Below are positions 33,990 through 47,289 of a DNA stretch of 64,000 bases, piece after piece. The notes beneath the pieces were generated by a model. It was not told where the DNA came from and did no database searches. It saw nothing but the letters and a program-made list of their open reading frames with translations. Position 1 is the stretch's first letter, and each line of letters starts with the position of its first letter. The translations under genes and the position numbers were made by a program. The DNA is from Terebella lapidaria. Lineage: Eukaryota; Annelida; Polychaeta; Terebellida; Terebellidae. The DNA is taken from contig OX424559.1 in the NCBI GenBank assembly GCA_949152475.1, positions 14,973,809 to 15,037,808 on the forward strand, given 5' to 3'.

Positions 33990-36900
33990 AACCTCGCATG
34001 CTAGCATAGGGGGTGAAGCTTTGTTAAGTTACCACTGTACGATAGCTAACAAGTGTTTATTGCAACCTATCTGGGCGAGTTTATATAATAACCTTGGATG
34101 CCATACCGTGTCAAAAGCTTTCCTAGTGTCTAGGAGGCACACATACACCGAGTTACCTCCTTACAATAAATGTGATATACTCTCCATAAGTAGTATTGTG
34201 GCGTTCAGAAACGCGGAGCCTCTCCTACACGCGCCTCGGAGATCATTTATCGTCGGAGAACAAAAAAATCTTTCGTACCATTTCAGCAGACTTTTCATAG
34301 ACTTTGGCTATGGCAGGAAGCAATGTGATACCCTTGTAATTGTCCGTTGACAGCATACTTGTATCATCGTTTCTTGGTATGGGGACAATTATAGCTTTTT
34401 TTTTTAAATGGACGGGTACCATACAACCTTGATTGATGGAGTGATACAATGGAATTAACAATTTGTACAAATTTTCATCTCCGTACCGTAAATGTTCTGG
34501 ACTGGTCCCAACCAGCAGCTTCGTTTTTTACACAATGATTGGCAGATTGATTTTACATCAGTTACTGTGAACTGCACAGGACATTTCATGGTTACGTGTT
34601 GTCATGCGAGAGTACCTTGTTGATCTCATTTTCAACATCACTCTTGTGTTGGTTGTGATAATGCTCCTTGTCCACACAAGTATACAGTCGTTGAAAATAT
34701 TTCCCCAGCTCACGCGAACCTCCGCGGGTTCGTACAGCACAGATCCAGAGTCATCGTCTAAAGTACCAACAACACGGGAACCCTTTCTTAACCAGGTACC
34801 AAAAGTATTTCTGGTCAACACTGCTAGAGTTACACAGCTCCGATACACATGTACGAGAGTAGTTATTTTCGGCATCTCTGTGGCCGATCCGGAATAACCA
34901 TTTGGCATTTTTACCAATGTACATTTTGGCTGTCACGGGGTCTACCATTATACACCCATTTTTTGTATGCATCTTTTCGTGATCTGCTCAGTGAACTGAG
35001 ATGTTTAGACCAGTATGGTTTGCTACACTTTCTCGGTTTTTGCGTGTGCAAATTATTTTCAGAAATGTTCAAAATACAGTACACGAGGTGAGATACAATA
35101 GTATACTACTGTCAAGTTACCTCCGACGCCTATGATACAAACAAATCTACTATACAGTTGGCACTGCAGTATTGTTATTACTTACATGATAATTATTGTA
35201 CAGATTAATGCTTGGCACGATTTGTAGGGCTAGATGGTCAGATATCAAGATGTGATCGATATGACGTTCCAACTCCGTCAACATGAAACGTGTACCTTGA
35301 TCCATTACATTTGTCAAGCAAGTCAGTGATAACTAGGCCCTGTCTTTCCACAACCCGACCTAGTTTAAATGCAATTTTTCTGGTGGAGCCCCGGGATCTG
35401 GGACCGTGCCCTTCTCCAAAGTGGCAGTTGAAATCACCTGTGACAATTGCCAGACCTTCTCTGTTACATTGTTCTATTACACTTTCTAATTGATTAATGT
35501 ATTCGTCAAAATTGTCAAAAGTACAGTCTCTTTGAGGTAGATACACCCCTACTATTAATACTGGTACACTGTTTTCGAAACTGAGTTTCAGATAAGGCTG
35601 CACCATGAATATGTTGTGTATCAAAAAAATATTCCAATGAATAAAAATGTCTTTCCCTACTCATCCAACAAACATACCTATATAAAGATGTAATGGATGA
35701 AATCTATTGTAATCTTTGCAAATAATCAAAACAGTGAGTTTTTCAAATACGCACCCAAAATGTGAAAATCAACGTCTCCAATAACTGACCTGGGGATTCC
35801 ACAATTGTGGACAGCATTTCGTCGCTGGGCACTCAAAAATATATCCACCATGATCTACAGAGGATGTACTACAACATCCGAGCAATATCTTGTTGTCATA
35901 CTTCAACAAAATCACAGTATATTCTCCCAAAAGTGTCACTATTTCAGTCTACGGCAAACCAAAAAATCAATATGGCCCGTTGCAAATCGAGTGAAAGTAC
36001 TTTTATTACCTCAATTTAAAGCTGTAAACAGGTTATGAAAACACGTGTACTGTAGTTGTGTGCGATGCAGGGGGGGGGGGGGGGGGGCATTGGCTTAGGC
36101 AGGCCCTGGGATTACTGGGCCAGAGAAAACAATAGTCATTTACCACAGAGTTTCAACGTGAGTTGTGGCTCTTGTGGAAAATCTATCGCAATGTTTTTCC
36201 TGATTACACCCTGTTAAAAGCTAATATTGCATTACTTTTGGTAAATAATATGTTTAAATATATTACATAATACCATGTATGGCTATTACTTTAAGTGTGT
36301 CTATATCTATGCACGTTCTATTCTGAGTCCATGGATCGAGAACTCTTCCTGTCCATGTGCGAAGCCCTAGTTCACTGTCGATACACATGCGATTACTCTT
36401 ATGCTGTAAAGTGTTCAAATTCTTCGCAAATCAGTACCAGGGACTTGGCGACACTGGCGAGGGAATTGAGAGCCCCCACGTACGTTTCAATCATTTGAGA
36501 GACTCCCTCACGATTACCGTTCGCAGTTTGTTGCAAATCCAGTGTTCTTGCTGTTTGCCATTGAAATCAATAAAACATTTGTTGCCACTGTCCAAATTTC
36601 TCGCAATTTAGGCTAGTACTGTGTAAACTGCACTAAAGTCCTTTCATAATTAAAAAACGCCAACGTTTGATGTAATAACTCCAGTTTTATGTACTTTACG
36701 TTTGCCAGACTTGAAAGTGAGAACGAAGCATTGACCAAACAGAATTAGTCGTATATCAATATTGCTTTCAATGACACATATAGTTGGAACCAATTTTAAA
36801 ATCAGCCAAATTTAGCATTCTTGCTTATCACGAGATTACATTTTTAAACCGGCCTATATTGGCTGTAACATAGACATTTTTTTGAATCCCTAACCCTGTA

Positions 36901-37390
36901 TGTTTAGATTAGAATTTAATATTAAAATAATCGGTTAAAATGTCCACTATTTTCGGTCTTTTGTCCCCCAGTATCCATAGGTTCAGTTGGTATGTCATTT
37001 GTAACAAACAAGTACCCATTTCATAGCGTCTTTGGACCCACCAATTTTCAAACTGTTTACTGCAATATACATGTCATCATGGGCTCAGCTTCCGGGGCCT
37101 GTTCTTCACAACACAGATACGATCGTTACCCATATCTCGACATTAACGTACGTATTTATCTAACTTACTGGTCCACAAAATAGCCACACCACCTTGACCC
37201 TTTTTGTGGTATATATTGTCATTTTTTAGATGTTTACTAGACCTGGATTCCACCTGGATGTCATCACTAATGGACTCTAATCTATACTCTTCACATTTGA
37301 ATAGATGATGCTCAGATACTACACATATATAATTGTTAATCAGCAATTGGTTCACGTATGGAACAGAAGCACCGAAACCTCTCATGTTCC
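33990..37390 (-). mobile_element. LINE remnant with endonuclease and partial RT, internally interrupted
   Basis: Read toward lower coordinates, the endonuclease start is at 37385-37143 (MRGFGASVPYVNQLL, VVSEHHLF and GQGGVAILW). The endonuclease middle is at 35624-35238 (VGVYLPQRD, then GDFNCHFG and GTSYRSHLD, matching APE-type motifs). A connecting domain is at 34972-34558. The RT start is at 34470-34243 (YKGITLLPAIAKVYEK), and a motif A region near 34200-34050 reads YVCLLDTRKAFDTVW. The C-terminal part of the RT and the 3' end are missing. About 1.4 kb of unrelated sequence separates the two endonuclease parts. Frames change several times, so the copy is dead. Jockey/CR1 superclade by style. 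Confidence 0.75.
35640..37060. other. unidentified sequence interrupting the LINE endonuclease
   Basis: Lies between two parts of one endonuclease domain, so it was probably inserted after the LINE. It contains a run of about 19 G (36070-36088) and no recognisable coding region. Terminal repeats could not be located by eye. Confidence 0.4.
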
Positions 37391-37689
37391 AACTTGCTAT
37401 ACGTATATATCCTGGTCGTTACCGGTGTACTCTGACTTGGGATTCATATTTGGGTATGGAACGAATACCATGAACGAAACTCATGAAAATGTAGGCCTAG
37501 GATGAGCGATCGGGTACAGGAGCTCAATGAGTAAAGAGGATATAAATCGATTCCATCATGCTATTTTATGTCGTTATAATGCAGCCCTGACCGTAAACTA
37601 TTCAAATTGAGTGTTATCATTTTTACCGTGTTTACGAATCTTCACATTCCTACTGTGATAGATATAAATTCAATGATTCTCACCGTCAC

Positions 37690-37860
37690 ACAACCAACAC
37701 AAACGCGAAGTTGCGACGTGAAGTTGCAAAGAAGCAACGCGAGTCAACGAGGAGACGAGGCGAAAAATCGCTTCGATACCTCGTGGATTCGTGTCACTGT
37801 CTCGCAATTTCGCGTCGCAACCTCGCCACGAAATGAAGAGGTTGCGAGATGGCCGCCATC
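37690..37860. repeat. self-complementary GC-richer block
   Basis: Words such as cgcgaagttgcgacg and gaagttgc at the left are mirrored by gcaatttcgcgtcgcaacctcg at the right. This gives an imperfect hairpin of MITE appearance inside AT-rich sequence. No target duplication was found. Confidence 0.5.
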
Positions 37861-38299
37861 CGACACCATATCTAATTGATGCAAGATAATACAAGTTAGC
37901 GTCAGGAAATGTAGTTAAAGACATGTGTCTCAGCAGTGTATAGCTCGATTCCAATGTGGGGAATGGGAAGTTTATTTGAATCTGCATTACTGTAGTTTTG
38001 ACATACTGCAATTATGGTCACATAGTTTTCACTATTGTGTGAATAACAAGATCAGGGACTTTGCAGACTCAAAATGGAACAATTTCCAGACCTTTTCTAG
38101 ACCCATATGCACGATAGCTCGTTAATATAAATTTAACATGCTACATAAACTTAACTCATACGTTTAGACTCCATTATTCACATCTATACATATACTAGTA
38201 GTATTCGACCTGTAAAAGAATATTTTTTGGGTGAAATCTTTCGTCAAACTGCATCGAACGAGAAAAATCGCTATAAAACATATCTCCGAAATATCGCTT

Positions 38300-38493
38300 G
38301 TTATCGTGTTTTTCCTCACAATTTACTGTTCTGAAGCCGACCCGAACACACTTTCAAACGAATTTTCCTGACACCTTTGCCTGTCACGCGCACTGTGAGA
38401 AGTCACTCGGCAGGCAAAGATGTCAGGAAATTCGTTTGAAAAGGTATCCCGGTCGGCTTCAGAACAGTGAATTGTGAGGAAAAACACGATAAC
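38300..38493. mobile_element. 194-bp foldback MITE
   Basis: GTTATCGTGTTTTTCCTCAC at the left is mirrored by the right end GTGAGGAAAAACACGATAAC. The pairing continues inward through acttctgaagccgac and cgaatt.cctgac for about 75 bases, with a loop near 38375-38413. Non-coding. Confidence 0.85.
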
Positions 38494-38555
38494 TAGTGGA
38501 TATTTCGTTGAAATTTGTCACCACCTTCCAAGTTTCTGCAACGATATCAAATTCT

Positions 38556-39140
38556 CCTGCGAAGTTGTATTTTCACAAATTGTCATGCAGTGTCACCGGT
38601 TTTGCACGTGCGAGACATGAGAGCGTCTTATGTGATTTGTCTTTAGGTGGGTGTGTACGAATATTGGTCCAATAATCTATAACAATAAACTTATCGAAGG
38701 TAACCATATGATTATCAGTGTATCGTCTAGTATATCTTTTGAAACTTTCCATCGGGACATATGTGGGATCAGTATCCACTGATGAATAGCGTATTTGATG
38801 TTTGAATGGGTGATTATAAAATTGATATATAGCTGGTGATAAAAGTGTGCTATAGCTGGTGATAAAAGCTAAAAGTAGAGGATAAAATGAACCTGGTAGC
38901 ATACTCATTTCCTATCAAAACAACTTTACTTCTGGTTTGCCTTGAAATCCATCAATCTAGGCCCAGAAGTAATCAGCCATTATCTTTTCATTTCCTGTGG
39001 AGTTGAATTTACTTCTGGTTTTGGTATAATTTGACACCATAATGTATTCTCTATGTGTATAGTAATCTACACGATGCCGAACCACTCCTTTCAAAATATA
39101 ATTATAATCCATCCATTGATTGGGGTTCTGCAATCAATAT
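38556..39140 (+). repeat. dispersed repeat block C (partner inverted at 53500-54030)
   Basis: gcgaagttgtattttcacaaatt, gagagcgtctta and gaaactttccatcgggaca (each cut to its core) reappear as reverse complement in 53500-54030, in mirrored order. The block lies before block A here but after it in the other copy when both are read in the same sense. Family unknown. Confidence 0.8.
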
Positions 39141-39739
39141 TCAGCGAGATATACTGTGTCCCATGTTATGACAGGCAGCACTTAAATTTGTGAATGTAAG
39201 TATCAATCTATAACAAACCAATACAATCAGATTTTGATGATGCCAATAACAAACGTAAAATACAACATTTTGCAATAAAAACAAAGCCCGACCAGATAGT
39301 TTATCCAAAGACACACTGGCGTCATCAGGGGCAGACAGTGTGTTAAATGTAGTTGTTTCTACTGTACACCTGATGGAATTAGTATACAACTACAACTGAA
39401 TCTATGACCAGCAATGACAAATTAAAAGTTCCGAATTTTTTGTCGGAAATTCAACAGACTTTGGACACCAGAATTATTTCGTCTTCGGGGCTTCGCTCCT
39501 CAGAGAAAACGATATTGTTCGTCTACGAGTTTTGAGCTGGATCAATCAGATATGTTCTCAACAAACTAGGAACACAGCTCTAAATGATCCTAATATTTAG
39601 AAGGTAATATTTCGAAGAATGCATGGTGCGTGCCCTATAAAATGATGGTGGGAACGGATTGATATTTCAAGTTGCCCACCACTGTTCCATTGCTAATATC
39701 TCGGCAAGTTTCGAGGTTATATCGAATTTGAAGAATTGT

Positions 39740-40560
39740 ACACAGACTGGAAACAAAGCTTCAACATGCTGGTCAATAATTTAGTTCCATTCATTTGTCA
39801 TCAAGGTAAAACAAAATATGAAATATCTAAGAAAAAAATAAGAATGCAGTCTTCAATCAGAAACGTCAGAATGTCAATCTGTTTGCGCAGAATAATATCT
39901 AGCGTTTTGTTTTTCAAATGAAATGAACGTTATAATATATCCACACTGAATTTATTTTGTACCATGTTAGAGCCTAATGACTTTTCAATGTTCAGAAAAA
40001 TGTAATTTCGACAAATGAACTGTATCTGGCAGAATATTGTATCAGAACAAGACATATTATTTATGTCAATTCCTAATCGTTAGTGTTCTTATTCAGAACG
40101 AACTATTATTGCTGGAAAACCTACACTATGAATACACATCGAATATATTAATCTTCCTGTCATTTAAAAACACGCAGGCTGCGTGCGCCACATGCTTCCG
40201 TTACGGCAACTACATCGGTCGATTAAGGCTGTGTTTCTAATATGCGGAGAATTATTCAGAACTTAAATAGACGAAAAACTCGCGGAGATATTCAAGAAAC
40301 AACAGTCTGTGGGGGTTGAGTCGGGAATTATCGCTGTCATTTCAGAATATGCACATTGGATGTGCTACGTTCTTTTACCACGACCCCAGTCTTGGAAATA
40401 TTACAATACGAATATTAGGTTAAAGCTGTGTTAGTAGTTTGTGGAGAACATTTTAGATTTGATCTAGCTCAAAAACTCGCAGATATATCAGCGGAGAACT
40501 GTGGTGTGTTAAATCGGAAAATCAATCGATTCTCGCCATCATTTTCGAGCACACATGTAG
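39740..40560 (+). repeat. dispersed repeat block A (partner inverted at 54120-54980)
   Basis: Phrases such as acaaaatatgaaat, gaaaaatgtaatttcgac, actgtatctgg and gacgaaaaac recur reverse-complemented across 54120-54980 in mirrored order. No protein or terminal structure was recognised. Confidence 0.75.
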
Positions 40561-42700
40561 GCCGGCAGCCCAGATAGGCTACCATGCACCCCTCCCACAA
40601 CAAAATGTCAGTGGAGTTTTATTAAGGGGTTGTTACCCTCGCCATATTTTAGTCAGTGATGCGCACTGAATATTTTTGAAAATGGTTTTTCTTGAAGACA
40701 TGAACACATATTTCACATAAATGTTATATTATCATGTTAATAACTAATTTAAAGCATTTTACGCGCAGTTATTATGCATCTTATGTTAAAATTGGTGAAA
40801 TTGACTACCAAAATTTCGGGACATCCGTTCTTGTGGAAAAAGTCGATTACGAATGTTCCTAGTATTTTTCTGAGCATTACTACATATGCTAGTTTATGAG
40901 CCGAGAAATATTTTTTTGAAATTCAGATCCATTGCATCACAAATGATTTTTGAAGTTCAGACATTTATGGACAACTAAAAAAATTTCCCAAGTGGCCAGC
41001 ACAGGCACTATTTTTTAACCCTTCAAGACACTGCCACAGTGAGAGGGAGACTTCAATATCATATGCTCCACTGTGCACAATTCACACTGGCCTTTACATG
41101 TAGACTGCTACATGCTAGGGCTTCTGTGTGCATTGGGCCATGACACTACTCTATTCACCTGATCAATGCAAATAATAACCCGTATTTCCAACATAACAGT
41201 TATAAGTTTAAAACTTCTGGGGAAGTAACATCTTCTTGCATTTGGCCTAATTCATAACACTCTGTGTTCATCGAATAACTAACAGTACATGTATGTCTTC
41301 ACTGACCCTATTGTGCATAATGCTCGGTCTATGCATACGAAGAACACAAACCCCAAGCTAGATACAGGATACATCCTGATCCCAATAACATGTAAATGTA
41401 GATATCACCAGGCTTTTGATTCATTGTCATCATGATTACATGTGACATTAAAGTATCATTATTGCACATGGGTTGTGTCAACATAATTGATGTGAAATTT
41501 ACACAGTGGTAGCATTTTATTAGTACAATTCATCTTTTGACATACATGGGATCACAGGTATGATATCAAACATACCAGACAAGAAATGTCATGAATAAAT
41601 AGTGTATTTGGTAATTGGTAGTATACTCCTTATCCATATGTTTATCTTACAAAGTTTGTACATGGAAGGTAAACAAGAACAAAATAAATCAAATATAATA
41701 CCAATCAAAAAGATTATGAATTTATCATAATTGGCAAACAATATTGCACATGGCCACTTGATACACTGCCATTCAAATCTTCATAATGTATTTCTGACAT
41801 ACACATGTGTATCAATAACAAATTTTTGATACATACAATGTGTTGGCCACTTTATCCATTAAAATATAAAATATGAAAATATTATTAATTGGCCATTGAA
41901 TCCCCAAATTGCTGTTGTATAAGATATCCAATTGCCTTATAGTGACATTACAATACCCAAAATGGTGGTGTGCAATTCTCTACAGGTGTTTCAGAATTAC
42001 AGATCCAACATGCACTTAATTTGAATTTATATATATATATTGTTTTAATATACATGTATATAATGGTGCAAACTTCAAAACACAAGTTGTTGTTATGCTT
42101 TGACATCCATATTGTTGGCCAACTGAATGATTGCTCCTGGGTGCCTGTCATTGGGGGATCAGTCAAGTGGTGTGGAGCTGCTATTGCCTGTCTTCTGATT
42201 GAGACTTGAACCAGGATTTATGGAGCTTCTGGTTGTGTTGTCTTCTGGCTGAGCTGTCAGGAAAGTGGTGTGGAGTTGTCAGCAACATCTGGAGTCATCT
42301 GGAGTCAGAAAAATATGAGATGATGGATTTGTCACATGGCACTCTATTCTGTTGCTGATACCAATCACATTGCCTTGAATTGATCATTGGAATATTACAA
42401 TCAAGTAAACTTCTTGATTTAGAGAAATATATATATGTTGGTGATATGAATAACTCATATAGCTGCTTATTGATAATAACCTTATATACTTGTGCCAATC
42501 AGGGCACCTGATTTAAATTTCTTGACATACATATAGATATACATCTACATACAGTTTCATTTTGTTATCGAAATGTACTTAACCACGAATAGGTACTCAT
42601 AGATACTTGATCAGTGTTGATAGAGACGGGGCTCCAATATACAGAATGCTTAAATTACATGTACGTACCTGAACAAATATAATATTATATTACCTATTTG
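40561..42700. other. no gene recognised
   Basis: AT-rich, with many short acatgt/atatat words and no sustained frame, RNA gene or repeat with a partner in the window. Confidence 0.5.
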
Positions 42701-45260
42701 TGAAAATGAACTCCCAATGTGCAAGAAGGGTCGAAAGAGGGTTAATAATCCGCCCAGGACATGTGCTCGACGATTTTCCGTGTGGTTGCATGCGATCACT
42801 GACCGAGACTGGACTTGAGTAGCTAGTGAGTATTGCTCTTCACATTGAACTCAAAACTCCGTGCACGGATTTCAACGGCTTTCTCACCGGAGCGAATACA
42901 AACTCACGTGGTGAGCGATATGTCAGTTATCGTCTGGAAACATGGTTTTCAGTGTTTGTCATTCCCCGATCTACAACAATTCTTTGTCTATAAACTAATA
43001 TGTCTTCGATTATGTACATAATTCTGGGATTACCTCCGTCATATGCCGATATACATGCATAACACATGGGACTGTTGGTGCCTCGCGGGAAAACATTTGG
43101 AGACGAAGCTACCGAATCTCATAGTCGCAAAATATGGTCTTCACAACCGAAGGAAATATTCCGAGGATGACCGCTACCAATTGATATTACAAAACACATG
43201 TAATGTGTCGTACTGCGAACATTTCCTGCCGTAGTCCCGTTCAGTATTCAGAAAGTGGATTATTTGGTGTGATCAATGGATTAGACAGATTACCAGAATC
43301 GACATGACCAAAGATAAGTCTCGCGTAAGGATACATTAAACTTTGACCTGGGAAATATGTAAACACGATTTCGTGGCAAATGACTCCTCTATTCACTCCA
43401 ACTGCAAAAAGTCACTTCGGACTACCAGAAGTTTTGTGACAAATGCTCATATTTTGTATGCGGTACTAAAGTCGTGAAATTTACTGCCAACAATCGGCAG
43501 GGTTTCACCATCTTAAGCCCTGGGATGTCCTCAATTATATATTGAGTGGTAACAATAAAATAACCCATTCCCGCTGTTGGTTATTGAGCTATTTATAACA
43601 TCACCCAAAATATCAAAATTTCTCGTAAAATCGGTCTCCGCGAAAAAATTATGTATTTTCCCCCAAGTCACTATATTCATCAGTTCTGAATAACAACTCC
43701 TACTGTAATATACCATATTGAAGGTAATTATATGTAGAATATGAATAATTAGAATGATTTGTGACATTTCTTCCATTTTGGGAATAATAATGCATTTAAC
43801 AGGGTGTACTCAAACTCTATAAACATATTTAAGTTGATCCTTCGTTCACACACGCTTTTAGATATTTTTCACAACAGATTGTATTGTAATCAGATTTTAT
43901 TCAACTGAGTATTGAATCTCTGAATGTTCTCAGTTGGTCAAGCGATATGTCTAACAATTGAAAACCCAGTGCGCTAGCTCAGTCTGAACAGTGCGACTGT
44001 ATGTCTGATGATACCAACGACGTGTCTGATGTTTGAATAGTCAGGACACTAGCGCGGTTTGAACAGTACGCCTGTATGCGCGCCGGACAGTTGTCAAGAT
44101 CATTAGTTAATTTTTTCCGGATTTACCCCCACCTCTGTTTTGTTGTCAATATCTCAGTGGGTTTCTAAGTTATTTGAGCTATGTATGTTGGATCTGATAC
44201 CAGAAGCGCAAGTCTAAAAAATCTGATCTAATCTAAACCAATGGCATGTCTAACAAATGAAAACTGAACAATGCGACTGTATGCCTGGGAGCCGGTGCAA
44301 ACAGAATGGTAGTCCTACTATTACAAGTCTGCAGGACTACCATTCCTAGAAATGGTAATCCAGTAGACTTCTACTCCAAGGAAAAGTGATCCATCTTAGT
44401 CGTGGGAATGCAAGTCCTAGGTTAGGAATAGTCATCCGGGTCGGACCATTATTTCCTAGGTACCGCGATATCCTGGGATCATGTCTTCATTCAACATTCC
44501 ATGGGCTTGGTTTGTGACAAAAGTTTCCTTGAACTTGAGCACTTGGGCACTTGGGCACCACGTCCAATCTTTAACATTATTTAGTCACCAATATTTGTTC
44601 AATCCTTTACCCTGCAGAACTGATGCTAACTATGCCGTGTAGCTCTAACCTTGACAACCAATAAACCTAAACAATCAATAAGATAAACAGTATAGTCATG
44701 GATAATAGATTAATTATCCTGTTATACATCGTGACCTCGAGAGTTCACTCTGTGCGATGACACTGAAATGTCAACCATAGTCTTTGACATCCATGAACGC
44801 ATCACATCAAATTTTGGTTGAAACAGTGAAAGATTTGTACACTTTTTCGAGTCAGCCATATGAAACTCTCATATTAAACTTAAAGAGAGACAAAGAGTTT
44901 GTATTCTTTGATAATATTCTAATAAATTCCAGAGTTTACCTGCCAAATAGCGAAGATAATGTAATGATAGCCATTATAAATATCTTGAACTTGTTTTAGG
45001 AATGACGAACTCAATCTGATTCCTTGCGTTATATTGATAAATAATAACATATTAAAGACATATACATGTAGAGGTAGAATACCGTAGTAGGTAGAATGCA
45101 GTTATTTCAAATTTACGCAGGGTACGAATAAATACATCTGACTTAATGTAGTTGTGCATTGTCGTTTATCGCAATTTTTTTTCATAGTTTATTTTTTGCG
45201 TAAGTTTTTATTTGATGTGATATTATTGCATATTGCTTATTTGCGCTCGCGAAGCATGAT
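42701..45260. other. no gene recognised
   Basis: Contains a small hairpin tggtagtcct/aggactacca at 44308-44343 and one unremarkable frame (44784-44999). No motif, splice pattern or partner repeat supports a gene. Confidence 0.45.
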
Positions 45261-45491
45261 TTACATAGCACATGGTATGGTACATGTATGGGTAGACATA
45301 GCACATGGTATGGTACATGTATGGGTTTACATAGCACATGGTATGGTACATGTATGGGTTTACATAGCACATGGTGTGGTACATGTATGGGTTTACATAG
45401 CACATGGTATAGTACATGTATGGGTTTACATAGCACATGGTATGGTACATGTATGGGTTTACATAGCACATGGTATGGTACATGTATGGGT
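45261..45491. repeat. 33-bp minisatellite, seven units
   Basis: Units start at 45261, 45294, 45327, 45360, 45393, 45426 and 45459, with core catagcacatggtatgg and tacatgtatgggt. Identity is very high. Because 33 is a multiple of three and the unit lacks stops in several frames, long frames run through on both strands; these are not evidence of a gene. Confidence 0.95.
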
Positions 45492-46214
45492 GTTAGTGAC
45501 ACTATCAGTTTATTTTCCCCAATGTTTACTTGTTAAGGTACATATTGATTATCCTTTTTCATGCACATACATTTTGAATATTATAAAGTTACGAAAAGAT
45601 GGATTAAAAGAAAGTAGCAAATGTAAGGTTTGACCGGGATTCGAACCTCAGACTCACGAACAACAGAAACCGGAATACATGCATTCGTTCGTAACGCCAT
45701 GTAATAACATGTAATAACAGTTTTACCGCCAACTTACGTGCATGGCATTTCAATGTTAATTATATGTTGTTTTTCCGGACATTTGGATCTGCATGCCTGT
45801 ATCTTCTGTCAAAGGAATGCAAGTCTTCTAGGATAAATAGGCCATATGCAACACACATGTACTGTGATTTAATATCGCGACGTTCAGTTTCTTTTAAAAT
45901 CGCGACAAATCGGGCAAACTTGAAATTAATCTACATGTGTTTATAGGCCATAAGATGTTGAGAATCACTACACCCAAAAACGCATTTTACGGTTTTCGAT
46001 AACTAAATCGAGGGGATGAGTTTGAGATGTAGGCCCGTCTGGTTGTTTTATGCTATCTATGTGTTTTAATACTGTGTCCTAAGCCTGTTATATGTATGTA
46101 TTACTCTTCACTTATGGCTGGTTTACACGATCAAACTACTTCAAACTTTCTACTTCAAACTACTTCAGTTTTTTAATAGAATTCCAGTTGCGCCTACAGC
46201 AGAAGACATGACAC

Positions 46215-47287
46215 ATGGAGGGATCCCGGATTCTCGATTCTGATGATGCTATGAGCCAAAGCCCGAGTGCAAATCTAAAGAGAAGAATCATGGCTGTTGG
46301 TCAAGATTTTGCCTACAAGGTCTCCAGTGGCCGAGTGAAAACACGAAAACATGTTTCCTTGGCAGTATCTGTCAAAAACCTGACAGGAAGTGCAAAGATC
46401 GTTTCTCTTCTCAACCGATTCGGACATACCATATCATACAATGAACTGTTGGAGACGGAGTCGGCCATGACTGCAAGCGGGAAAGAAGGAGCCTGCCCTC
46501 GCAGCTGTTGACTTTGGGACAACCTCTACAAGTCAGCAAGGTGCGAATCAGACCAGAAAGTCTGGTTGGCTTCTGCTTCGTCTCCAACCTCCTGAAAATG
46601 AGCTCTACTCGTTCAGCGATGACTGCATACAGAGTGTTCCAGGTAAATATAAATTACGCTGGATGCCATACGTATTGAGCAATTACATCAACGATTTTGA
46701 AATGATACTCAATGATTAAATCTTTGTCTCTCGAACAGAATGGAGTCCCTTCAATGCTGAGCTTAGTGCACAAAACGTATCTCCTCCAACGACAGGAGCG
46801 AGCACGGTTCACACACTTATCCACAGATCGATTCGGATGGCTGACCAGCTTGGTTTAGATGATGTCGTGATTGTGATCAAGTTATATACTGTAAGGTGAA
46901 AAATATACTATGGGTACGACCTGATGACTTCAAAAGAGTTGTGTTGCGCATGGGTGCCTTTCACATCTGTTGCAACTTTTTTTGCGGATGAAGGATTGTC
47001 AGATGTCCTGATAGAGACGGCAACTGTGGCAGCAGGATCCATTTCAGGAGTCACACTACAACAGAGCCATGCGAGCCCACAAATCACTTTATGAAGCAAT
47101 GTTGCATCTAAAGTGGCTTGAGTTCGGAACATGGCTTGAAAATCAAACAAATTTTGTCATCAACCAATAGGAAATGCTCAACATCTTCCGGGAACTCGGT
47201 GAGAGTTTGTCAGAGGAATTCGCTCGGATGAAGCATGTCTTCGACTTGTTGACAGAAACCAAGAAAGGCCTGACCACAACATTCTAG
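46215..47287 (+). pseudogene. decayed copy of an uncharacterised multicopy animal protein family
   Basis: Exon 1 (46215-46642) starts with MEGSRILDSDDAMS and has the family-like block KRRIMAVGQDFAY, SSGRVKTRKHVSLAVSV and LTGSAKIVSLLNRFGHTISYNEL (cut to short pieces). A GT donor (CCAG|gtaaat) and a 96-base intron (46643-46738) lead to exon 2, in phase, with WSPFNAEL. Later come RVVLRMGAFHICC and, in other frames, ADEGLSDVLIE, HYNRAMRAHKSLYE and a C-terminal helix rich in Glu/Lys up to the stop at 47285. The frame changes at least three times, so the copy is dead. I recognise the block order from large families of unnamed proteins in corals, echinoderms and molluscs, from memory only. Function unknown. 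Confidence 0.5.
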
Positions 47288-47289
47288 GA

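Noticed and set aside
44784-44999. 71-codon frame MTSMNASHQILVETV
   Set aside because: No recognised motif, no splice or promoter context, short length; cannot be separated from chance.
45154-45633. 159-codon frame through the 33-bp minisatellite
   Set aside because: Repeat period is a multiple of three and the opposite strand is also open; no gene structure around it.
45625-45715. tRNA gene on the minus strand (B box GGTTCGAATCC near 45640)
   Set aside because: The T-stem does not pair well and no clear A box or acceptor stem is present; at most a tRNA-derived remnant.
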